Part shown: in pieces, positions 12,114-23,826 of the stretch
Layout of the letters: each line of letters opens with the position of its first letter
How positions within the stretch are numbered: the first letter of the stretch is position 1
Assembly (NCBI GenBank): GCA_008360955.1
Contig: LUCM01009850.1
Coordinates: forward strand, 144,542-208,541
Direction: 5' to 3'
Length of the DNA stretch: 64,000 nt
DNA from: Fasciolopsis buskii
Lineage: Eukaryota; Platyhelminthes; Trematoda; Plagiorchiida; Fasciolidae
Position numbers and translations under genes: made by a program
Notes under the pieces: generated by a model
Seen by the model: the letters and a program-made list of their open reading frames with translations, nothing else
Database searches by the model: none
Told to the model about the DNA's origin: nothing

Positions 12114-14537
12114 CTACCCGTAGTTGCCGAATGATAGGCTGGGCTGGGTAAATCGCCATCAGTATACAGGCATAGGTGCAACGCGGTCTTGTCAGACCTC
12201 GGAACGGTACAGGCGGCAAGGCTAAATGGAGACCACGTTGTCCCACTAGCTACCACCTGGTAGCTGGCACCGAGGCGTGACTGGGTGGGAAGAATGCGAA
12301 TAAGCAAATTGTGGTCATATCGTGAGTTGTGCCAACCAATCGGGATGAGCGATCCCAGTTAGAAAAGGGACGACTAAAACTAAATCAAGTGAAATGCTCC
12401 AAACAAGATGGGGCAAGCAATTTGTGACCCAGACAACCGACGTAATAGATATAATGGAAAATATGCGAGCAACTAATCTATAAATATGAGATTTTCTTAC
12501 ATAAAAGTGAAATTTTATGCGTATTTGGGAACAGACGATTCTAACGAAGGGACTGGGCTAACTAGCTACGAAGGATAGCTCGGAATAGTGATAAGATGCT
12601 GATCAACACTATCTAACTCACTGATTTATCCTCTAAAATCATAAACTTTTGACACTAGAAACTAATGTCCCACGGGTTTAAACAAAGTGGATTACTGTCT
12701 TGCTATTTTGTCGTACGAAAATATTCTGACAAGATCAATACTACCGCAAGTAATTTTGCTCGCGTGATTCGGGTCCACATATGTGTGCGCCCGCAGTAAA
12801 GTTGTTTATGCTATCATATTTTTTTGTCTCACTGGGTTGTAGGAAATGCAAAACAAGTCACGAGTAGTTTTTATGGGTGAACTGGACAATGACGGATAGT
12901 CTTTCAAGTAAACAACTGAGATACCGGTTGTCCACGAGTGTTCAGTGTGTATTTGTGAACGTGATGAACGGTATCGTTGTCATCTGAACCATTAACAACA
13001 TAAAACATGAACATCATTCTCGGTGAAGATTATTCACAATTACACACCAATTACCCAGGTGGAGAAAACAAAGGTCAACACAAAATCGGATAACGTCGAT
13101 TGGTATTAGCAGACTGTATTTATGTCTTTTGTCATGTCTTCGTGTGTAAACACCTCGTATGGCAATGTTCGAATAGGTCAGACACAGTCCGGTGTGACTA
13201 GAAAGCGATAATCCAACGCGTAATAACAATAATTTTCCATCTTCAGTGAACCACATATGAATTACTTTCCCAATTGGAACCAGACTTATCTATTCATTTG
13301 GTTCAAACATTGGTCTATAATGCTTGATATGAAAACACTAATGGTCAGAAATCTTCCAAGATCACAGCAAACAAAAGTTACTGACTATTTCTAGAATGAA
13401 AGTAACTATTTCCCCTTGGTCAAAAGGCCTTTGGGCAACAAATATTTAGTGGAAAATGATAATATGAATTGATTGCTTCACAGTAAACTTTTTCGACAGC
13501 ACCATTTTTCTTGTTGTTGATTTCGGAGTCATTGCAAGCGTCACATTATGAGCATTTGAATGGCACTAAAATAGCATCAAATAGAAACCGTTTCTTACTC
13601 ACGATCAATTTTAGACTGGCGTAACAGTTCTCATCCTGGTTTCATCGGTTCAACACTTGATAACATCATCCTAACTAAAATCCATTTGACCCAAATTCAA
13701 CTTAGCCTAACATTCTTCTAAACAGTCCCACTCTACCCTGTGGTGTGAAAAAAGTAATACTCCTCAATGAGTTGAAATTTTTCAGTGCCGGTCGATGCAT
13801 GGTTCTCCAAAAATTGACCCGGATTGAAATTCATCCAATAACAAGTCATTAAGCACCATATATCCACGAACTAACCAGAACTTAATGAGTAAAAAGTAAT
13901 AAAAATATCTTTAATGAATGTGAAATTTCCAGCATCCTGTCGATTATCTGCTGGGTCTGATGATTCCCTGACTTATCCTATCCGTATGTAATAATAAGGC
14001 ACCTGGAATGCTATAATAATATTGGATGCTGCAAAGGGAATCTAACTGTTTTTGGTCTTTACACTTCTGTATCAATTTAGAAGGAGTTCAAGCGGATCTA
14101 GATCATCCATTTTGGGAGGCTTGAAACTAGAGAAATTTGCTCCCATGGTCTTCTCGAGAATAACCCATCAAAAGTGATCGTTGCCGTGACTCGTTTTCCT
14201 GAAAATTCTAGGTTCTAGGTATTTTGGTGAAAATAAAGTTTTCATGTATTGAACAGAAAGAACCAAAGTTAAGAACTGTGGTTAATGGGTAAAAAATACT
14301 GATACAAGAATATGATAAAGTTTTTTGCTTGGGCACAATTCGTCAGTAAAGATAAGTGACGAGAAAAGCCTGCGCAGATCATTAAATTTTACATCGGCAT
14401 GCAAATTCTCATGAATTTTCTTGTTTTTGTTGATTCCTCAAACAATTTGTGATAGTCTTGTCGTATTTTGAACCAGTTAAATAGTAGTCAGTGGCATGGA
14501 TTTGAAAATTTGTGTTGGTCTTTGCTCAGGTTGTTGG
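12114..14537. other. Non-coding stretch, no gene recognised
   Basis: Just outside the palindrome (12180-12310) the sequence is GC-richer than its surroundings and includes a small palindrome around ccacctggtagctgg. It may belong to the same repeat, since the 119-codon minus frame 12246-11887 runs from here into the right arm. That frame has no known motif. The remainder is AT-rich and unremarkable. Confidence 0.45.
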
Positions 14538-14789
14538 CTTTCACGGGGTTCTGATGGCTGAGTTTGGCGTTTAGGTAGCAAACGTTTCATCACCGGTCGA
14601 GATGACACCGTCAGTGGAAGTATGCATTTGTTGGGATTTTTCCTCTATTCATAGAGTAAAGGTCAAGAACAACCCTATAAATAGAGAACTCCAGCAATTA
14701 CACACTTGCACTGACGATGTCACCTCGACCGACGATGAAACGCTTGCAACCTAAAAGCAAGGTTCAGTGAATAGAACCCCATGAAAAGT
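14538..14789. repeat. 252-bp foldback element
   Basis: Positions 14538-14654 and 14673-14789 are inverted copies of each other (good but imperfect match by eye) around an 18-base centre. The best conserved block includes gcaaacgtttcatc on the left and gatgaaacgcttgc on the right. Arms of about 117 bp around a tiny loop with no coding capacity fit a foldback or MITE-like element. The repeated block also looks superficially like part of a hammerhead core (ctgacga and gaaac), but a full fold was not found; see the rejected list. Confidence 0.7.
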
Positions 14790-17700
14790 CTCTCATATCC
14801 TTCTGACGGCTAAACAGGAAGGCATGCGCATCTACACATGCGTTCGATAACCATACATTATGAATGTCAACCGAATTTTGCATTTACCTTGGTCCCACAG
14901 CAATACATTAGTGTTCATTGACTGTGTACTATTGATCTCCTTTTTCCTTCGCAAGATAATAGTTTAAAAACAAAATGTATTGTCCTTTTAACATTAGGGC
15001 AGCAAACTGGTCGTTTTGAACAGCTTTTGATTACGAAATTTTGTCTTGACTTCGCGATGAATAATAATGCACTTCCTGAAATTCATTTGCTTCTCCGGTT
15101 AGGCCCTATAATAACGACGAAAACATTATGCCCATTGGTTCGGTGTTTTAAATTATACGGGGACCTGAACGTAACGTTGGACCCAACAGCGGATAAGCGA
15201 CTTTGGCCAATATTGTCCACTTAGCCGCGTGAATGTTTTGGACCAGAATAGTCAATCCTTTCCTTATTCAGCTGATCGGATTATTTGTAGGATTCGCCGA
15301 TCAATCTTGAAGTCTAAAATGTGCGTGTGTTTCACGAACAAGCATTAAACGATCACTGGCGCTCGGGACCAGGTAACATTGCGTTTGTGAATTAATGCTC
15401 AAATCCACTAATCGAATCACGTGATAAAGTAAACGATTGTGAATCTGATGCAGCAGAAACTATGTAGAGTGCAATTGTCCGTATGTTTGCAGACGCTGAA
15501 TTACGCCAGTCCGATGCAAAGTGATGGCTAACGTTGGTCCCTGTCCAACCAGATGCTACAGCTAGTCGTGCGATGGTTGTTCTCTACAACTGCAAAAAAA
15601 TATTATGTCAATTCATTTGCGCGTCTTGCGGGCAAATTTTGATACAACGAGGTTGTATCTACCCAAGTAAACTCTCAAATATGAGTATGTTCACTTGCAA
15701 ACATTCGAATTACAAAACAGTGGCTTTTCTAACGAAAGATGTTGTAAGCTCCTAAGGGTGTCAAAAACTTTTCGATGGAAATTGTTCTTCTAATGCAAGT
15801 CCAAAATTCCGAATCGCCTGGCATGAGTTGTGGCTATTGTTAAATTCAGTCCGATGCGTTTATTATCACGGAGGATCGTTTCAGAGTTTCAGTATAGTAG
15901 GTGCATATTACATGGATCCCACCGCCGTTTACACCTGTTCTGGATTGGTTTAGCGTGGATATTCTACTCCAGATTCTCTCACGGAGTAATTGACTTTCAC
16001 GGTAAAAAACAGGAGAATCGTTGATCCATCAAACTTTTCTATTCCAGATTACTAACTGTATCAGGCTTCGAGAAACAGATGTTTTTGAATGAAATATTTC
16101 GCTATTTCAGTTTCTGGATTTTGAAAGTCGCCAACAGCGGCTGAAACATACACTTTATTGTTTTGATCGCATACATGGTGATGAAAACGTCTTCTCTGTA
16201 ACATGTCCAGCTGACTCATATTTGTCTAATGTGCGTGTTTTATTTATGAATGGTAAGAATGATTATATTGACAGGAAGTTTGTTGTCCCAACATCAAGCT
16301 GTTATTCTTAGGTTAACCGCTGTTCTTCGCCCAATGGGCACACCCGAATTTTGCTCTCTAGGCCTTTGTGTTTATGGATTTACATTGTTCAGAGGGCTTC
16401 CAACTCAGAATCCCCAACTATTGTTTATCATTCCTTTCTGTTTCCGGTTGTTGACGCTTGGTGAGCATCCTTAGAAGAAATGTCGTGAAGTGGTAATGGT
16501 ATGCACAACCATTTCTTAATTTGTTTTCACCCATAGCATTGTATCCACTGAATGCCCGTATGCAATAGCATTTTGATTGATCTTGCGTCCACACCTAGCG
16601 AACTGCCATACCATTTTCCATGTTTATTCAGAATTATGTCAAAATTATCCGAAACTGAGGGAAAATTTGTCGACACTTTATAAAACACTCCATGACCACA
16701 TCCTCTCACAGAATGGGAGACAATGCACCTTACGATGTGCACAGACAAATGGGGCCATATAAGACAGTTCACGCCTCAAATTTGTGCAAGCGAGATCTCA
16801 ATAAGCCAGTTGAATGAAACCTCCAAATGTTTTCGATATAGTTACGAATAATTTGGGTACAGTAGCGAAATAATATAAGGAATGATACTGGTCTCGGGCG
16901 GACACCCGATAGGACAATCATGCGGATGGTTTCTATCCCGGAGGCAGGTATTTGGAGAGCATTATTAAACGCTAAAGAACTTATCGAGTTAACAGATCCT
17001 TTTGTGCTTTATTCCTGCCTGGATGTAATGCATATTATGCATCACTGGTAATCGGTTTCCTTCCTGAATAAGAGTATTTTTACACAATCATATGTTCAAC
17101 CACGTTGAACTCCACAAAAGTAGACAGACTGTAGGTGGCACCACATTTACTGAGGTCAAATCAAATAGATTCCAAATATCATGCATAAAAATTATGGAGC
17201 TTATTAGGTTTCGCGAACTATTTATGAGTAACTCAGCCATTTTGCTCTCGCAAATCCCACTTATCCCCTAACTGAAACTTAAGTGAAACTTTTTCCAATA
17301 GTCGCACATGGATCCATACGCAGTGCAGTTGCAAGCTGGTGGCCCTGAATACATTTGTGCTCATTTGATTGGTGGTTAATGTGTGTATACCATTATCAGG
17401 ACAGAGGCTTAAACTTATTTACATGACGGCAATTATTCATATAATGCTGAGGTATTCAAACAAAGTGAAGCTAGGCTTGTGTATGGATTCAGAAGCAACG
17501 TCTAACAGTCTACTGACTACAGGGCACAAACTAGAAAGGCAGATGACAAGCAAACATTACGAAAGTGTTCCACCTATTCTGTTTTTCGATTTATTGTTGG
17601 CCTTATTTTCATTCATAGAATAGACGGACGGCGAAAACTCACGGGAGACTTTTGATGAGCAACTGAATACTCCTGTGAGAACGATCGAGTGTTTTTCAAT

Positions 17701-20461
17701 ATACTGAAAGGGATGACTATCTTATTATAAATAATCACAGAGTAGTGAGTTTGTCTACTTTCGAAAGTTGACCACATTATTAGTTAGGTGACTCTGCGTT
17801 TCTAAATACCAGTTCAAACAGATAATCGCTAAATTCTGCTCGAATGACAAAAAATAGGTATCCCCAGTTAGTAATAACTTCATCTTTATCTTGGTTTGTT
17901 CATTTTTGCTGTCACCGAGATTGAATTTTGATTCGCCCTGACGAAAAGTCGAAAGTCTCCTGAGTGTTCCGGTACCAATTTCCGTGAAGGCATTCAGAGG
18001 TGGGTTAAAAAGATTGCACAGTAACTATCATAGAGTGGATTGATTACGTAATGCCTTAAAAAAGCCTTAACAGGACGGTTAGACTGAAACCTCAAGGACC
18101 AAACTTGGGTACTTCGGCAAGTGAGAAAGGAAAATTTTAAAAGGAATCTTTAATGGCTAGTGACAAACGGCATGCAAGATATGCCTTATGAGGAGCTGTA
18201 CCACAAAAGCGACTCGATTCTGGTACGTAGTGATTTCCATTTAGGTTTCAGAAACACTGTGACTGATTCTTCTGACCAAGGGCACTTGTGACCTGTATTA
18301 ATTGAAACCCATTCGTGGAATGCATTTTTCATGTAATATATTTTTCAACTATAGTTCCATGTGAGTTAAAAGCACTCCACATATGGTGGCAGTTTGATTT
18401 TTGTCACGACAATTGTGAAACCCTTCAATGGTTTGTTTTGGCAACCCGATGTAATCAAACCGGAATCTTCATAAACCCCGCAACCTGAGTGATATCAGGA
18501 TACCTCACGAGTAAATGTTTCAGTCGGTTTTTAAATAATCTGGGTACACTTGCTGACTCTTTGAAGAAACTAGCATTTGTTCAGGACTAATCAGCTGTTT
18601 ATTGACCACCAAGTTTGGATCAATTAAATGAGATCTTTTTCGCTTTGCATACAAAACGTTGGATCATTTACCTTGAGGATTCTATTCAACAACTACTCAG
18701 ATTGGATCTTTCTGACGCCAACAAACCCAGACAGAACTTCTATGACACAAAAAGCTGAATATAAGTAGGTTAAAATACGATTTGCGGAATTAACAAGTCA
18801 CATTTTGGGACATATGGAAACAAAATGAGCAACCAGACCATAATTTGGTCCGAATATGTGAAACTACTTCTAATAAGAGCTTTCATTACGATTTTAACTA
18901 GCATACATACTGTATTAAGTGTTTTTGCTGGCACTTTTTGTGGGTGACTTTTCCATTGAAGTTTTGCTCATTTTTCAATTAGAATATTGATATTTTGAGC
19001 TGTTATCACAAAGCAGTTATTTGCGCACTGAATCAGGAAGATAGATTGATCCATTGTGAACCTCAGCATTCACAAAACGCTAAGCGAATGGCTAAGGTAC
19101 TCGCACTTACAGAATTACAAGACTCGATGTCTATGGTCTGTGCGATACAACATTTTTCCTATTTCTATCTATTTGTTCTTAAATGCTGTCCTTCTATATT
19201 GCATTCTTTGTATGTAAGGAATCATGTTATTAGTGGTCACACATTGTGGCGATTCGCCCAAGTCCCTTCTGACTGCAATTACACTGTGTGAAGTAGCAGA
19301 CTCATTGCAGGAAAACTGAGCCACTGAAATACCATTGTGAAAAATTTCTGGTTTTCCCACTTCCTGAAATTATGAAGAAGCTCAGGACAATATCGAAACA
19401 GAAATGGTAATGACAGCTTGAGATGGAATACTAAATTGCTTAAAGTTAAAATCTTCCTTTGGTAACAGGCAATCAAGAGTTTTGGTCAAAAACGTTTTGG
19501 GGACTGAAAAAACAAATGTAATTCAGCGGACCAATTAGAAAACTAGAAAATTTATTCTCCTTTGATGATGTGCCATTGAGAGACAACGAATTTCAGAAAC
19601 CCCCAAAATGGACCGCACCCCGGGATTTGAGTGGTTTTATCAAACTGGACCAACTCACTTTGGGCTTCAAATTTTATCAACTAACGTGAATTCATCGGAG
19701 AATTTTGTTGCTGCCGGTTGGTTTCTTGTTGGGATCTTGAAACTGAGTACTTCCTGTGACGACAAAACAAACAGAACAAAAGAAGCACGATTTTATTCTC
19801 GTTAGTGCAGTACGGAATTAATCAGCGTGCTCTAGTCGGATTAACTAGTTGCACCAGAGGCTATAGAGTCGTGTTCAGGATACCACGGTGGCGGATGAAC
19901 TGCTGGGTTTTCGGAATGTCCTCGATTTGGTTCCCGCTGGTGGCATTAACTTTCGGGTGCACGCTGCTTAAGTTTATATCCCATTATACTTGGCTCCGTA
20001 TGCAACCCTAAAACCAATAAGTGAACATTACGCACAAAATCAGCAAACAACCAAAAGCACCCGTAACTTCGATTAAAGCTACTCAATGAAATTCTGAATT
20101 TGGTAGCGTTTTATAGATGATCACTTGATAGTACTGTGAAATACTTAAAACTAGTGCCATAGAGAGACAGACGAACCGTCTAAAAGAGATAAATCGTACC
20201 TGTGATTATGTACTCCAGAATACGATGCTCTCGAAACAAAGAGTCAAGTCCAAAAGGAAGAATTGGTCGGACTCGTTGACTCGACTGTGTCAACTCCGGG
20301 GTGGCTAATTTACTACTCGTTTAGCAATGTAGCCCAGAGGTGTGAGAATATTCATACTATACAATTACAGGAAAGCTCCTCACGTTGATTGTATATTTTA
20401 CTCCGGATTCGGATTCTATTCCACTTAAACTTAGAACAAATTTCTGGTAATTGGCTAGTAG
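14790..20461. other. AT-rich non-coding stretch, no gene recognised
   Basis: About 5.7 kb with open frames of no more than about 98 codons on either strand, none with a recognisable domain. Frames at 15027-15224, 16250-16474 and 18995-19291 are open but show no motif, no repeated copy and no flanking signals. Intergenic or intronic sequence is the simplest reading. Confidence 0.5.
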
Positions 20462-20830
20462 GTGAACATTTTGGGTTTCTCGACTTGGTTATTCGTTTCT
20501 ATCTCTCTCTCTCTGCTTGTGCAGAACCCCACGTCTGCATTTGGAACAGGAAAATCTGATGATTTACCGGTTAGATCAAAGCCAGCAAAAAGTCAAAAGA
20601 TTCACAAGAAACGCCCTTTCCCTGCACGTTGGCAGATCTCAAAGAGTGAAATTTCACCCCCTTGCATGTTTCAGCATCTGATCACGGTTAAACCAGAACA
20701 ACTGGAACCGTTCCGTCACAGTTCCGCTAAACATCTCTGTTCCAGTGGTCTTCGGTCGGATATGCCGAAGAGTCTGGTCTATCGATGTGCAAAATTTGAA
20801 CAGAGGAAGCTCACACCAATTGATAAAAGT
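20462..20830 (+). other. Weak exon candidate, unrecognised
   Basis: An open frame of about 124 codons begins right after an in-frame stop and an acceptor-like ctagtag (20455-20461), and it lies before a donor-like gtatgag at 20831. The first 28 residues are hydrophobic and could be a signal peptide or membrane segment. They are followed by a basic, Lys/Arg/Ser-rich stretch. There is no ATG at the front, so it would have to be an internal exon. The minus strand is also open across much of this interval, which weakens the case. I do not recognise the protein. Confidence 0.18.
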
Positions 20831-21808
20831 GTATGAGGGTAATACTTCGCCAAGAAGCGACATATTCCGTAAACCATGTCTACTCCAGTCTTTTACTATT
20901 AATAATCCCAACTTTCTCCATCCCCTGTTTGCGTGCATAAAACTCATGCTGATGTGCTTGTTACTATGACTTCTATGCCATCGTGCATTGAGATAGTAAT
21001 ACAAAATTTTCGATGAAGCAGCGAACCTTTTTTGCATATTCCCGTACTTCATGGGTGACAAGAAAGCTCCCGGAACTGGGAAAACCCGTACCAGCGCGAG
21101 GGGTTACGTCATTCACATGCTAGTGATTTGCTCCAAACTTACGAATTCGCAACAAGACACGATCGTCAATTTAAAAAGGGGATGGTAACGAGGTGAAAAA
21201 AATGAACAACAATACAGGTCGTCGCGAATATAGGCTGGCAACCCACTGACTAGTTGACTGCCGTCGTTTATGTATTCCACGTAGAGGAAGCAAAGAGCTA
21301 TGAGGGTTTTCTAATTTGAAGTCATTTTGTGGGTTTTTAGGATTTAGAAACCTCTAGACAATGGCAAAAATGTTCAGAAAATTTTTTCTTCAGGGCGTCA
21401 GCATCACTAGCGTAAGGGAGGCAGTTTTGGGAACATTGTTAACGCACTGGAAACACGCACCCTTTGACTGGCTGCGCTGCAATTCCGTGCCATCCTATTT
21501 CGTTGTTTTGTTGTCAAATATTTGGTTTTATTATGTTCTCCGTTTTCCGCTACAACCGATCGGAATTAAATTTGTTCAAAAACCGCATCGTTTCTCAACA
21601 TGGACTGGGATCACGTATTGCTGCACCTCATCGATCTTCTCATCGACCTACAAGAGACGCCCGTGCTGGATGACAGGCAGCTCTTAAATGCACTCTTCCA
21701 GCCAAGATGTTCACTCCGGCCTTGCTGAGTACCAACAACTGTTCTCTGCTTGCGAGGACGTCGGATCTGTCCCTCACACTTCAATCACCGATCCATGTCC
21801 ACACGGGT
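20831..21808. other. Unassigned, upstream of a CR1/L2-like endonuclease remnant
   Basis: The ATG-led 108-codon frame at 21361-21687 has no recognised motif. The sequence becomes less AT-rich from about 21600, which probably marks the start of the non-LTR element whose endonuclease follows. No ORF1 or 5' UTR can be delimited. Confidence 0.35.
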
Positions 21809-22400
21809 GTCATCTGCATACAAGATTAGTGGCTGAACCAGGATATCGCTGAATCATTCGTGTCTATAGATAGCTTTAGACGCCATCAGTAGGACAGAGT
21901 TTTGGACAAGAAGACTAGAGGCGGTATGGCAATATACATAATCTCCTTCTGGTCTGGCAAGTCAGAAGTTGTTTACAGGTACTCACTAAACGGAATTGAC
22001 TGTCTCGTACACAGTGTCATCGTGGGTTTCATCGCCATACAAGCACCATCGGAACAAATTTATTCATTGCCATCTTTGGCTCGCAGCAAAATATCGCATC
22101 TTTTTTCACTCTTCTCTAGCATGTATTGTTCCTCTTCTTGAGGATAATCTGCGGATGACTTCAATCATGCGTCTACCCTACCACTGATCGTGCTTGATTT
22201 GACTGCCCCCTACGTTTCTCCCACCAGAAGTGGTTCCATTTCAGATAGAATTATTACCAACCACCCTGATTTCTTTGCCCTAAAACTGTCTGCTCCGATT
22301 TCAATTCGCCTCCATTGTCTGCTTCTGCTAAGGCCCAAGATGTCCTCTAGGTCAGCTTTCCATTCCTTCGGACGAAAAATCACTTCCAAGTTCGCCTCCG
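21809..22400 (+). pseudogene. CR1/L2-like non-LTR retrotransposon endonuclease fragment
   Basis: Three frame-disrupted blocks follow the order of an apurinic-type (EEP) endonuclease from CR1/L2/jockey elements. At 21809-21930 the frame reads WLNQDIAESFVSIDSF and then RGGMAIYI, matching the usual TETWL...RGGG..IY region, with two stops inside. At 22152-22270 comes DDFNHAS (the GDFN box, with G changed to D) and then SPTRSGSISDRIITNHPDF, matching the FPTR..S.LDL.. region. APISIRLHCLLL at about 22290-22325 sits where the catalytic SDH is expected, but the residues read RLH. The enzyme would nick target DNA for target-primed reverse transcription. With stops, shifts and lost catalytic residues it is dead. 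No matching RT was found downstream. Confidence 0.7.
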
Positions 22401-23664
22401 TAACCTAACTCACAACAGTCAATTTCTTCTTCATATATTCCTTTCAATTTCATCTACCTGTTTTACTTTTGAACCCTTCTCAGGGATAATATCTGATATT
22501 TCTTAGAGACGGTTAGCGCAATTTTTGATATTTGCTTCCCCTCAGAATCTAATCCTTTCAAATGGCTGTATCTCCACCCACTGAAATGTCTAAGGTGCAA
22601 GGATGAATTCTACGTTTCGCGCAATAATCCGAGCGTGTGGTATTTTTCCAGCCTAAGGACTTGACTGAAATTAGACTTCATTTGTTGCACGCAAAGGTCA
22701 ATAAAAACACAATGCAATCTTTTTCACCACATTGGCCGACCAACTTTTTAGCAGCCTATAAGGATATTTACACGCTTCTCGTCCGTCATAGCTATCTATG
22801 ACGGACGCTTACTTCGCTTACTTCATTTGAACTCGTGATAACGAAACCAGCATCCAGCAATGGACGATAGTTTTTCCATCTCACGGGGGCTGCAGTGCTG
22901 GACCTTTTATGACTGGAGCACTGACTACAACCTTCGTGGATTCCATGTTCGTCGAAAATGTGTGCGCATATTTTCAACCGATAAAGATAATTGTAGGCGG
23001 CATCTTCTACCAACAGCAACCCACCTAAACACATTACATATCCACAATATTCTGGTCCATCACGACAAGCATGGTCAAATACTGCACTCATTTATGAACA
23101 AATCCTTTTCATGTCATCTATATCCCAATGTTCAGTGCCACGGCAGCCAGAACAGCTGTTTTTCATGGTCATGACCATAAATGAAATTAGCAATGCTGCG
23201 GCCTTTGCACTACCTTCGGATGTATCATTTCTTAATAATTTATCCTTTTGGGTGCTTGGTAAAAGTTCGATTGCTTTCACCCCCTTTAGTTTTCAACTTC
23301 AATTTATTCTGCTTTTGTTGCTGCTTGTGGCTTTTTCTTTCACCCATATTTTCGGGATATATCTAACAACCTTCCACTGAATAACCGGATTCCGTTGGGT
23401 TACGTTGTATCAGCTTAACCGTTCTGCGGTTTCCATGATTTTGCTAAATTCGAAGTATTTTGGCGGCATCTGGAAATTAACTTTCGACCTTTTGCTGAAT
23501 TTTGCCCCTACGTTAATGCTACTGCCCCAACTAAAGACTACCGTTTGTGCTACAATAATTAAGCCGTATATGATCGTGGGAACTGCTATACTTAGTTTCA
23601 ATCCAGGGCTCATATATCGTGTTCTTTGGGAATAAGTGCTGTGAACAATCATTGTGCTTCACAG
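22401..23664. other. Unassigned stretch after the endonuclease remnant
   Basis: Both strands carry open frames of about 60-104 codons (such as 22860-23174 plus and 23091-22792 minus). None matches an RT motif, although this is where the RT of the preceding element would lie. The plus frame 23111-23380 ends in a long hydrophobic run that could be a membrane segment, but there is no other support. Confidence 0.35.
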
Positions 23665-23826
23665 GACGCATGCGGAGAAATTCTAGGAGGATTATTACTA
23701 ATATTAGTGGTGTCCGTGGTAGTAATATTATTGGTAATACACCATGTGTCGGACAATAGGAATCCGGCAAAAAACATTACGGAATTAAAGTACGAAAATA
23801 GCATTGAATGTATAGCTGTACGCTGA
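23665..23826 (+). other. Weak terminal-exon candidate with one membrane segment
   Basis: An acceptor-like tgtgcttcacag precedes 23665. The open frame from there encodes a strongly hydrophobic segment of about 22 residues (ILGGLLLILVVSVVVILLVI), a polar tail, and a stop at 23824-23826. This is the layout of the last exon of a single-pass membrane protein. However, it is short, no partner exons were identified and the family is unknown. Chance is a serious alternative. Confidence 0.17.

Noticed and set aside
14538..14789. Hammerhead ribozyme in the foldback arms (ctgacga and gaaac motifs)
   Set aside because: The core-like bases are present, but helix II needs an extra unpaired base next to the core, and I found neither a convincing helix III partner nor a cleavage triplet. 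Kept only as a check item.
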